64,000 nt of DNA from Caulobacter sp. SLTY (GTDB taxonomy: Bacteria > Pseudomonadota > Alphaproteobacteria > Caulobacterales > Caulobacteraceae), in assembly GCF_009905535.1 (NCBI RefSeq), contig NZ_JAAALA010000003.1:1-64000 (forward strand), in the 5' to 3' direction. Positions within the stretch are counted from its first letter, which is position 1, and the number at the start of each line of letters is the position of its first letter. The notes under the pieces are model-generated. The model saw only the letters and a program-made list of their open reading frames with translations, did not search any database and was not told where the DNA came from. The position numbers and the translations under genes were made by a program. Positions 1 to 9,669 of the stretch are shown in pieces.

Positions 1-2
1 TC

Positions 3-101
3 CTTCCCGTGATGACCGCCCCGGCCTGGGTCTACCTGAGCGGCCCCTTCAATTTCGCCTCCTCCACGGCGATGCGGGAGCGGATGCGGGGCACCCGGTA
101 G
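3..101 (+). CDS. C-terminal end of an unidentified protein (partial)
   Basis: An open frame enters from the left edge and ends at TAG 99-101, giving about 32 residues ending in RERMRGTR. It stops 16 bases before the convergent stop of the fliB gene, which is the spacing expected for the tail of a real gene. I do not recognise the fragment, and it is too short to assign a family. It could also be a chance open frame. Confidence 0.3.
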   Translation, partial: LPVMTAPAWVYLSGPFNFASSTAMRERMRGTR

Positions 102-117
102 GGCGGATCGAAATGGC

Positions 118-1293
118 CTATGCCGGCGGGATCACCATCCTGACGGCGAGGGAGACCGAACGGGGTTCGACGGCGTCGAGGGCGGCGCAGATTTCCGGGC
201 TGACAGTGGCGTCGTGGTCCATGATCCGTGAGGCGGAGGAGACCACGGCGGCGTAGTCGGCGAGGGTCAGGCCCTCGGGGCGGGCGCCGGACAGGCCGAC
301 GAGCAACAGGCGGAGGACACCGAAGCGGACGGCGAGGTTCTGGAACTGCGGCAGGACCGGCCCGGCCAGGAAGACCCGGTTGAGATAGAGGTAGTTGAGG
401 ACGAAGTTGCGCAGCGCGTAGTCGTGGGCGTCGTCGAACGGCTTGAACCGGGTTTCGTACAGGACGGCATATTGCCTGAGGGCGCCGTCGAAATCCTCCG
501 CGCCGGCCATGATGGTGTCGAGCGAGGCCTGCACGATTTTCGGGAAGCGGTTGTGGGCGCTGCCCTTAGCCGAGGCGGACAGAGCGATGCCGGTCAGGAT
601 CCGGAACTGCAGCAGCGCCTGGTCGCCGATGGCGAAGTCTTCCGCCAAGAGCGCTTGCCGGGTCTGGGCGGTGTAGGCGCGGATCGACTGGAGCAGGTCG
701 CTGTCTGCGGGTACGGCCGGCGGATCATCGGACAAGAAGGTCTCGGTGACCACGCCTGCGAACAGGATCGCTTTCCAGACCGGCAGGGCGCGGTCGCGCG
801 TGACCTCTTCGATCGCGGCGTGAACGGCCCAGCGTGCGGTCGCGCCATCCTCGGCCGGGCGTTGGTCGCGGTCATCGGGGAAGGCCATCGCGTCGGGGGC
901 CGACAGGCAGAGCCGCGCGGCTTCCGGGCAGGACAGCTTTGCGCCCAGGTAGCGTCGGCCATCGCGCTCCCAGGTCTCGCGGGGGTAGGCGCGGCAGGTC
1001 TCGGACAGGGCGCCCTCCCCCAGCCGGTTCTGGATGGAGCAGAGCCGGGCCTCGTCGAGGAAGGGGCAGGCGCCGGAGGGCGTCAGGCTGATGCGCGCAT
1101 AGGCGCCCGGCGCTCGCGGCTCCCTGAGTTTTTTCACATATCTCTGGAGATCACGGCCGAGCCCGGGCTCCTTGACCGCCATGTAGGTCTTGAACGTCGC
1201 GCGATCGATGTCGACCTGGAAGCTGGAGCAGCAGGTCTCCTCGCACGCCGAGCCCACGCAGCTGAAGGTGGACAGGTATTTCGGCGCGTTCAT
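118..1293 (-). CDS. fliB: Flagellin lysine-N-methylase (FliB family)
   Basis: Predicted to methylate lysine side chains of flagellin. The 391-residue protein opens with the family's cysteine cluster CVGSACEETCC (residues 12-22). A second cluster follows around residues 75-100 (CPFLDE, then C-S-I-Q, then ETCRAYPR). These cysteines are the hallmark of FliB and are thought to hold a metal or Fe-S centre. Length matches the family (about 380-400). The ATG at 1293 is chosen because the Cys cluster begins 11 residues later. No flagellin or other flagellar gene lies in the window, so the methylase is away from its presumed substrate gene. The family call is firm; the substrate is inferred from the family. 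Confidence 0.85.
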   Translation of the reverse strand: MNAPKYLSTFSCVGSACEETCCSSFQVDIDRATFKTYMAVKEPGLGRDLQRYVKKLREPRAPGAYARISLTPSGACPFLDEARLCSIQNRLGEGALSETCRAYPRETWERDGRRYLGAKLSCPEAARLCLSAPDAMAFPDDRDQRPAEDGATARWAVHAAIEEVTRDRALPVWKAILFAGVVTETFLSDDPPAVPADSDLLQSIRAYTAQTRQALLAEDFAIGDQALLQFRILTGIALSASAKGSAHNRFPKIVQASLDTIMAGAEDFDGALRQYAVLYETRFKPFDDAHDYALRNFVLNYLYLNRVFLAGPVLPQFQNLAVRFGVLRLLLVGLSGARPEGLTLADYAAVVSSASRIMDHDATVSPEICAALDAVEPRSVSLAVRMVIPPA

Positions 1294-1512
1294 CGTGCTG
1301 TGGTCGCCCGCCGCCTGAGACCTGGCCCGACCGTGGCGCCGACTCAGTCACGCCGTCAACCATCGCCCCCGTTCGCAAAAAGTGCGCGGCCATCCAATTC
1401 GCGGATGAGGATTGGCCGGGAGTGTGTATCTAATTGGGCTGGGTTGTTCCGGGGGCGGCGCCGGCTTTGGCGGCCGGTGCGCCGCAGCCGCGTTAGTGAG
1501 GGGGGTATCGAG

Positions 1513-2058
1513 ATGGCGCGCATGCTGGCGATGTTGGCGGTGCTAATGGCGGCCGCGCCGGTTCAGGCCGCCGATCGACCGAGCAAGGGGGAGGCGGAAG
1601 TCCACTACACCGTCACGCCCAAACAGCTGGAGGCGGTTTTCAAGAAGGCGGGCTTCAAGACCAAGCTCATCACCCACAAGGTCGAGGAGGGAAGGAAGCC
1701 GACCTATACGATCCAGGCCACGGACAAGACGCCGTTCTACATGTCGGCGGACCTCCGGGTCTGTGACCAGGATGAAGGCCCCAAGGGGTGCCTGGGGATC
1801 CTGCTCGTCGCCTGGATGGAGCTGGATCCCGGCGACCTGGCCGTCGCCCGCCGCACGGCGGAGGAGTACAATCGCGAGTACTACGTCGGCAGGGCCTATG
1901 TGTCGAAGGACGGCAAGGGCCTGATCTTCGAGAATTACGTGATGGTCGACGGCGGGGTGACAGAGAAGAACCTGGAGTCGAACCTCGACAACTTCCTGGG
2001 CGGCTATGACGCCTTGGTCGAAGAGTACCGGGAACAGGCGAAGGCCATCGAGACCTGA
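1513..2058 (+). CDS. Secreted YbjN-domain protein
   Basis: 181 residues. A signal peptide (residues 1-21, ending VQAA) precedes a YbjN-type domain starting at about residue 33 (YTVTPKQLEAVFKKAGFKTK). YbjN proteins look like type III secretion chaperone folds, and their molecular role is poorly defined. The frame is open far upstream (to 424), but that part is antisense to fliB. ATG 1513 is preferred because it begins the signal peptide and follows a gGGGGTatcGAG purine stretch. It is convergent with the histidine kinase, with stops 15 bases apart. The domain contains a C-x9-C pair (CDQDEGPKGC) that could form a disulfide after export. Confidence 0.75.
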   Translation: MARMLAMLAVLMAAAPVQAADRPSKGEAEVHYTVTPKQLEAVFKKAGFKTKLITHKVEEGRKPTYTIQATDKTPFYMSADLRVCDQDEGPKGCLGILLVAWMELDPGDLAVARRTAEEYNREYYVGRAYVSKDGKGLIFENYVMVDGGVTEKNLESNLDNFLGGYDALVEEYREQAKAIET

Positions 2059-2073
2059 CGGCCGGGGTAGCCC

Positions 2074-4617
<2,544 letters not shown>

Positions 4618-4760
4618 TGTCCGCGCTCTACCAGAACGGGGGTTTAGATTTGGTATGACCTGAAACGGGTAGTCGCCTGGGCGACAGAATCATCCGCCTG
4701 ACGGACGGTGGAAAACCTGCTATGGGTCCGGCTTGTAGCGAGAGAACAAGGAGCACTCCG

Positions 4761-5168
4761 CTGAACCGCGAGTTGGCGCCCCAGGCGCAGGAAGCCACTA
4801 TTTCGGCCTCCACCGACGAAGCCCTACCGGGCTCGCTCGAAGACCTGATTCTGTCCCGGCTGGACGATGACAAGGCTCAGGACATCGTGCTGATCGATCT
4901 GAAGGGCAAGAGCCCGATGGCCGACTCCATGATCGTGGCGTCCGGCCGTTCGCACCGCCATGTCGGCGCGCTGGCCGACCATGTGCTGCGGACCCTGAAG
5001 GACGCCGGCCATGGCCGCGCGCGGGTCGAAGGCCTGCCGCACTGCGACTGGGTGCTGATCGACGCCGGGGACGTGGTGGTCCATCTGTTCCGGCCGGAAG
5101 TGCGGACCTTCTACAACATCGAGAAGATCTGGTCGGTCGACAGCAACCACATCAAGGCGGCGAACTGA
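4761..5168 (+). CDS. rsfS: Ribosomal silencing factor RsfS
   Basis: RsfS binds ribosomal protein uL14 and blocks subunit joining, reducing translation during starvation. The protein carries the family core: DIVLIDLKGKSPMADSMIVA, then GRSHRHVGALADHV, and the DAGDVVVHLFRPEVRTFYNIEK ending (YNIEKIW). The only upstream ATG (4722) has no ribosome-binding site. A clean AAGGAG at 4748-4753 sits seven bases before CTG 4761, so a CTG start giving 135 residues fits best. TTG 4773 is too far from the site. Its stop overlaps the proposed CTG start of rlmH, the usual partner gene, implying translational coupling. Confidence 0.9.
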   Translation: MNRELAPQAQEATISASTDEALPGSLEDLILSRLDDDKAQDIVLIDLKGKSPMADSMIVASGRSHRHVGALADHVLRTLKDAGHGRARVEGLPHCDWVLIDAGDVVVHLFRPEVRTFYNIEKIWSVDSNHIKAAN

Positions 5169-5629
5169 AGGTCACCGTTCTGACCGTGGGGCGGCTGGGT
5201 CGCGATCCGGCCGCCGCCCTGGCCGCAGACTACGTCCAGCGCGCCACCGCCTCGGGGCGGGCGCTGGGCCTCGGCCCCTTCGATATCCACGAAGTCGAAG
5301 CCCGCAAGCCCGGCAAGGCCGCCGAGGCCGAAGTCCTGCTGCCGCACCTCAAGGACGCCCACGTCATCGCCTGCGACGAGCATGGCAAGGCCTGGACCAG
5401 CCGCGCCTTCGCCGGGCGGGTAGCGGCGTTGCGCGATGGCGGGACGCGGCGGCTGGTGCTGATCATCGGCGGGGCGGACGGGCTGGATGCGTCGATCCTG
5501 AGCGCCGCCAACGAAACCCTGGCCTTCGGACCGCAGACCTGGCCGCATGCGCTGGCGCGGGCAATGCTGGCCGAGCAGATGTATCGCGCGGTGACGATAC
5601 TGGCGGGCAGCCCCTACCACCGCGATTGA
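5165..5629 (+). CDS. rlmH: 23S rRNA (pseudouridine1915-N3)-methyltransferase RlmH
   Basis: RlmH is a SPOUT enzyme that methylates pseudouridine 1915 of 23S rRNA helix 69. The frame shows the conserved N-terminal strand KVTVLTVGRL, the SAM-binding knot LIIGGADGLD and the C-terminal LAGSPYHRD. No ATG exists at the family's N-terminus. The frame upstream of GTG 5186 still reads like RlmH back to CTG 5165, which overlaps the rsfS stop as CTGA. Starting there gives 154 residues, the family's normal length (about 155). Starting at GTG 5186 would delete the first beta strand. Family and function are certain; the CTG start is a strong inference. Confidence 0.93.
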   Translation: MKVTVLTVGRLGRDPAAALAADYVQRATASGRALGLGPFDIHEVEARKPGKAAEAEVLLPHLKDAHVIACDEHGKAWTSRAFAGRVAALRDGGTRRLVLIIGGADGLDASILSAANETLAFGPQTWPHALARAMLAEQMYRAVTILAGSPYHRD

Positions 5630-5689
5630 CCGCTCCAGTTTCTGCGCCACCGCTTCGCCCGGAAGGTTGAACTGTGTAGAAGTCGGCCT

Positions 5690-6736
5690 ATGCGCCCCGT
5701 GGCCCTGGCCTCCATCCTCGTCCTGAGCATCCTGACCGCCGCTTCGGCGCAGGAGCCGGCGGACGCGCCTTCGGCCAACGCCATGCTGGTGATGGCTCCG
5801 GCCGGCGCCGCCGACCCCGAAAGCCGCGAGGCCGCCCGCCGGGAGATCGCCGCCCTGCGCGAGGACCTGCGCCGGATCGCGGGCAGCCAGGCGCGGGACG
5901 GGGCCGATGTCGAGGCCGCCCGCCAACGGCTGGCCCTGCTCAACGCCCGCGAAACAGCGCTGACCGGCCAGATGGCCCGGGAGCGCTCTCGGCTGGGCGG
6001 GCTGTTCGCCGCCCTCACCCTGTTCCGGCGCGACCCGCCGCCGGCCCTGCTGGTCCGCCCCGACGACGCCCGCGACGCGGTGCGGGCCGCCATCCTGATG
6101 CGGGCCATGACCCCGGAACTGGAGCGCCGCGCCAAGGCCTTCGCCGGCGAGGCGCGGGAGATCGGCGCCCTGCGCCGCCAGGCGGCCGGGGCCAACGCCG
6201 AGTTGTTCGCCGCCGAGAGCCAGATGGCCGGGCGCCGCGGCGACCTCGAAAGGCTGCTGGCCCAGCAGCGGGAGATCGAGCAGCGCTATCCCGACGCCCA
6301 GGCGGTCGGCCGCGAGGCCGGATCTCCGGGCGGCCTGGTCGACAGCTTCCCGCGCCGGGCCAGCGGCCAGGGTCCCGGCGCCCTGAGGCGTCCGGTCCAG
6401 GGCCAGGTGGTGCGCGGATATTCGGCGCCCAACTCGCCCGGCCTGTGGCTGCGCGCCCAGGCGGGCGGCGAAGTGGTCAGTCCGGTTCAAGGACGGGTTG
6501 AATTCGCTGGGCCGGTGACCGGCTGGGGGGTCATCCTGATCGTACGAACCCCGGAGGGCTTCCACCTGGTGCTGGGCGGGCTGGATCAGGCGGTTGTCGC
6601 CGCCGGGGCGCCGGTGACGGCGGGCCAGCCGGTGGGGCGCATGGCCGCAAGTGCGGGCGGCGCGCCGGAACTGTATCTTGAGCTCCGTCGCGACGGGACT
6701 CCGGTCGATCCGGCCCGCTGGCTGTCAGACCGTTAA
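5690..6736 (+). CDS. EnvC-like murein hydrolase activator (degenerate M23/LytM)
   Basis: 348 residues: signal peptide (1-20, TAASAQ), a long heptad-rich coiled coil (about 45-215), a linker, and a C-terminal LytM/M23 domain (about 240-345). The M23 fold is recognisable (GGEVVSPVQGRVEFAGP, then GWGVILIV), but the metal ligands are gone. The usual final H-x-H strand reads ELYLELRRDG, and the first ligand region has no H-D pair. This is the EnvC/NlpD pattern of a non-catalytic activator of cell-wall amidases during division. It sits between rlmH and the S41 protease, an arrangement common in alphaproteobacteria. Confidence 0.85.
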   Translation: MRPVALASILVLSILTAASAQEPADAPSANAMLVMAPAGAADPESREAARREIAALREDLRRIAGSQARDGADVEAARQRLALLNARETALTGQMARERSRLGGLFAALTLFRRDPPPALLVRPDDARDAVRAAILMRAMTPELERRAKAFAGEAREIGALRRQAAGANAELFAAESQMAGRRGDLERLLAQQREIEQRYPDAQAVGREAGSPGGLVDSFPRRASGQGPGALRRPVQGQVVRGYSAPNSPGLWLRAQAGGEVVSPVQGRVEFAGPVTGWGVILIVRTPEGFHLVLGGLDQAVVAAGAPVTAGQPVGRMAASAGGAPELYLELRRDGTPVDPARWLSDR

Positions 6737-6807
6737 GCGTTATATGGTTGAAATGTCGCATCGCGCGGCCCGAAAGAGGCCGCAAAGGGAGTTCTAGAGT
6801 TCCGGCC

Positions 6808-8181
6808 ATGATCAAGAAGCACCTGATTATCGGCGCCTGCGCCTTCGCCCTCGGCGCCGGATCCATGGCCTACGTCAGCCAGCAGGCCCAGGCGACCGCC
6901 AAGCCGCGCGCCGAGACCTACCGCATGCTGGAGCTGTTCGGCGACGTGCTGGAGCTGGCCGAGAAGCAGTATGTCGTGGAAGTCGACGACAAGAAGCTGA
7001 TCGAGGCGGCCCTGGAGGGCATGCTTTCCTCGCTCGACCCGCACTCCGGCTATCTGGCCCCGGCCGGCTTCGACGACATGCAGGAGACCACCCGCGGCGA
7101 ATACGGCGGGCTGGGCATCGAGATCACCAGCGAGGACGGGGTCGTCAAGATCGTCTCGCCGATGGACGGCACGCCGGCCGATCGCGCCGGCCTGAAGCCC
7201 GGCGACTACATCACCGCCGTGAACGGCCAGAGCGTGCTGGGCATGCCGGTCAGCGAGGCGGTCAAGCAGATGCGCGGCAAGCCGGGCGAGAAGGTCACCC
7301 TGTCGATCGCCCGCGAGAAGTCCGATCCCTTCGACGTCACCCTGGTACGCGAAGTGATCAAGCAGAGGGTGGTGACCTCCCGCATGGAGGGCGACTACGG
7401 CTACGTCCGCCTGTCGACCTTCAATGAGAAGGCGACCGAGGAAACCATTGCCGCGATCAAGGACCTGAAGGCCAAGAACCCGAAGATGAAGGGTCTGGTC
7501 TTCGACCTGCGCCGCAACCCGGGCGGCCTGCTCGACCAGGCCGTGGGCGTGGCCGATATCTTCCTGGACGGCGGCGAGGTGGTCAGCCAGCGCGGCCGCG
7601 ACGCCCGCGACATCGAACGCTACAACGCCCGCCCGGGCGACCTGCTCGAAGGCCTGCCGGTGGTGGTGCTGGTCGACAACGGCTCGGCCAGCGCGGCCGA
7701 GATCGTCGCCGGCGCCCTGCAGGACCGCAAGCGGGCCGAGGTGGTCGGGCTGACCAGCTTCGGCAAGGGCTCGGTGCAGACGGTGATTCCGCTGCGCGGC
7801 GGACAGGACGGGGCGGTGAAGCTGACCACGGCGCGGTATTACACCCCGTCCGGCAAGTCGATCCAACGCACCGGCATCGAGCCGGACCTGGAGGTCGCCG
7901 CCACCCGCGAGCAGGCCGAACTGATCGCCAACAAGGCCTTCCAGTTCAGCGAAGCCAGCTTGCGCAACTCCCTCGACGCCGAGGAAGGCAAGGAGCGCCG
8001 CGCGGCCCATACGCCGGCCGAGGCGCCGCCGGAAAGCTTCGACGAGAAGAAGGACTTCCAACTGGCCCGGGCCATTGACGTCCTGAAGAACGGCTCGGTC
8101 ATGGCCACCCCGAAGCTGCCCAAGCCGCAGCCGAAGATGGCCGGCGTCGTGCCCAAGACCGGGACGACCCCGAAGAAGTAA
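6808..8181 (+). CDS. ctpA: S41 family C-terminal processing peptidase
   Basis: 457 residues. An N-terminal signal or anchor (about 4-24) is followed by a PDZ domain (about 100-180, GLGIEITSEDG and DRAGLKPGDYI) and an S41 catalytic core with the serine motif NGSASAAEIVAGAL (Ser near 293) and the general-base lysine in SFGKGSVQT (Lys320). A PDZ-gated serine-lysine protease of this kind trims or degrades periplasmic proteins, often cell-wall hydrolases. That fits the upstream EnvC-like gene. ATG 6808 is chosen over the open frame at 6748 because it begins the hydrophobic leader. The Lys/Pro-rich tail (last 30 residues) is low complexity. Confidence 0.93.
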   Translation: MIKKHLIIGACAFALGAGSMAYVSQQAQATAKPRAETYRMLELFGDVLELAEKQYVVEVDDKKLIEAALEGMLSSLDPHSGYLAPAGFDDMQETTRGEYGGLGIEITSEDGVVKIVSPMDGTPADRAGLKPGDYITAVNGQSVLGMPVSEAVKQMRGKPGEKVTLSIAREKSDPFDVTLVREVIKQRVVTSRMEGDYGYVRLSTFNEKATEETIAAIKDLKAKNPKMKGLVFDLRRNPGGLLDQAVGVADIFLDGGEVVSQRGRDARDIERYNARPGDLLEGLPVVVLVDNGSASAAEIVAGALQDRKRAEVVGLTSFGKGSVQTVIPLRGGQDGAVKLTTARYYTPSGKSIQRTGIEPDLEVAATREQAELIANKAFQFSEASLRNSLDAEEGKERRAAHTPAEAPPESFDEKKDFQLARAIDVLKNGSVMATPKLPKPQPKMAGVVPKTGTTPKK

Positions 8182-8205
8182 GATTGGCTCAACCGCCGTG
8201 AGTGT

Positions 8206-8363
8206 CCCTTCTCCCCTTGCGGGAGAAGGTGGCGCGAAGCGCCGGATGAGGGGTCGATGACTCTTCAAGCCGCGATGAGACGATTGCGACACACTGTGTC
8301 TCAGGACGGCGCGCCCCCTCATCCGTCGCCTTCGGCGACACCTTCTCCCGCGAGGGGAGAAGG
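8206..8363. repeat. Inverted pair of intergenic palindromic repeat (REP-like) units
   Basis: Two copies of a roughly 50-bp unit face each other: 8206-8255 and 8312-8363. Each contains a cttctcccc...gggagaag hairpin, then a smaller gcgaagcg-type hairpin, then ggatgagggg. The right copy also carries the flanking ttcgcctc-ggggctccc extension on the opposite strand. The same unit occurs at 38601-38671 and 39180-39250 around a DUF559 gene. The unit sits between two co-directional genes and could also stop transcription or protect mRNA ends. About 55 bp between the arms shows nothing recognisable. Confidence 0.85.
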
Positions 8364-8455
8364 GAGCCCCGAGGCGAACCCTTAAGAACCTAAGCCCTTC
8401 ATTAACCATAACGCGCGAGTTTGGGGTCGCCTCCATCAGTCCCTGGCGCCCGTCC

Positions 8456-9652
8456 ATGTTCTCGCGCAAGCCGCAGATTTCGCATCGTCCGCCGCCCGCC
8501 CCGGCCTCGCGCCTGGAGGGCGCCAAGGCCGCGGCCCTGCGGCTGGCCGCCAACCCCTGGCTGAGCGCCGGCGGGGCGGCGGGGCTGTTCCTGCTGACCC
8601 TGACCATCCTGGTGCTGGTGATGGGCGACGCCAAGGCCGGCACGCCGGTGGTTCGCCTGTCGCTGGCCCAGGCGGCGACGGCGGGAGCCAAGGTGCCCGG
8701 CTGGGTCGATGGCCTGGGGACCGAAGAGGAAACCGCCGAGGTCACCACCGACGAGCTCGAACTGTCCGAAGACCCGATCCAGCTGGCCGACGCCGGCTCC
8801 ATGGGCGGATCGGCCATCATCACCCTGCCCGGCGGCGGGCGGCTGGAGGGCGATGGCCCCGGCATCGCGGCGGCCTCGTCGGCCCTGCCCCAGGCCCCCA
8901 TCGCCGGCCTGACCGCACCCGGCCCCGGCAACGGCTTCCTGCCGATCATCGGCGGCGACGGCCGCGCGCCGTGGAAGGCCTATGCCCGGCCCTTCACCCC
9001 CAACGGCAAGCCCAAGGTGGCCCTGATCATCGGCGGGCTGGGCCTCAATCCCGCCTACACCCGCCGCGCCATCGAGCTGCTGCCGCCGGAGGTGACCCTC
9101 TCCTTCGCCCCCTATGCCGAGGGCCTGCAGCAGTGGATCGACCTGGCCCGCGCCCATGGCCATGAGGTGCTGCTGGAAGCGCCGATGGAGCCGAACGACT
9201 ATCCCCAGAACGATCCCGGCCCCTACACCCTGCTGGCCGGCGGGGCGCCCGCCGAGATCGTCAAGAAGACCGAATGGGTCCTCTCCCGCGCCACCGGCTA
9301 CTTCGGGGTGACCAACTATCTGGGCAGCCGGTTCGTGACCTCGGGCCCGGCGATGAACGCCTTCTCCGGCTCGCTGAAGGCCCGGGGTGTGGCCTTCATC
9401 GATGACGGCCTGGCCGCCAAGCGCGGCATGGGTCCGCCCCGCGCCAGCGCCGATCGCATCGTCGACGAGGACCTGTCGGCCGACGCCATCGCTCGCCAGT
9501 TCGGCGCCCTGGAGGCCAGCGCCCGTTCCCGCGGCCAGGCGCTCGGCTCCGGCTTCGCCTATCCGGTGACGCTCGAAAGCGCCGCGATCTGGGCCCGCTC
9601 GCTGGAAGACCGCGGCTTCCAGCTCGCGCCCGCTTCCGCTCTCCTGCGGTAG
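8456..9652 (+). CDS. Divergent polysaccharide deacetylase (DUF610/YibQ-like)
   Basis: 398 residues. A short cytoplasmic N-terminus, one membrane anchor (about 37-57, LFLLTLTILVLVMG), a low-complexity periplasmic linker (60-170), then a polysaccharide-deacetylase-like NodB fold (about 180-395). Recognisable family elements are KVALIIGGLGLN, PEVTLSFAPYA, HEVLLEAPMEPNDYP and FGVTNYLGSRF. The family keeps the fold but diverges at the metal site, and its substrate is unknown. Its place beside the EnvC-like and S41 genes suggests a role at the cell envelope, which is inference. ATG 8456 is the first in-frame Met before the anchor. Confidence 0.85.
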   Translation: MFSRKPQISHRPPPAPASRLEGAKAAALRLAANPWLSAGGAAGLFLLTLTILVLVMGDAKAGTPVVRLSLAQAATAGAKVPGWVDGLGTEEETAEVTTDELELSEDPIQLADAGSMGGSAIITLPGGGRLEGDGPGIAAASSALPQAPIAGLTAPGPGNGFLPIIGGDGRAPWKAYARPFTPNGKPKVALIIGGLGLNPAYTRRAIELLPPEVTLSFAPYAEGLQQWIDLARAHGHEVLLEAPMEPNDYPQNDPGPYTLLAGGAPAEIVKKTEWVLSRATGYFGVTNYLGSRFVTSGPAMNAFSGSLKARGVAFIDDGLAAKRGMGPPRASADRIVDEDLSADAIARQFGALEASARSRGQALGSGFAYPVTLESAAIWARSLEDRGFQLAPASALLR

Positions 9653-9669
9653 CTGTCATTGAGGGGGTC

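Noticed and set aside
6733-8949. 738-residue minus-strand frame across ctpA and the deacetylase
   Set aside because: It is antisense to two well-supported genes and has the His/Gly/Arg-rich composition of shadow frames.
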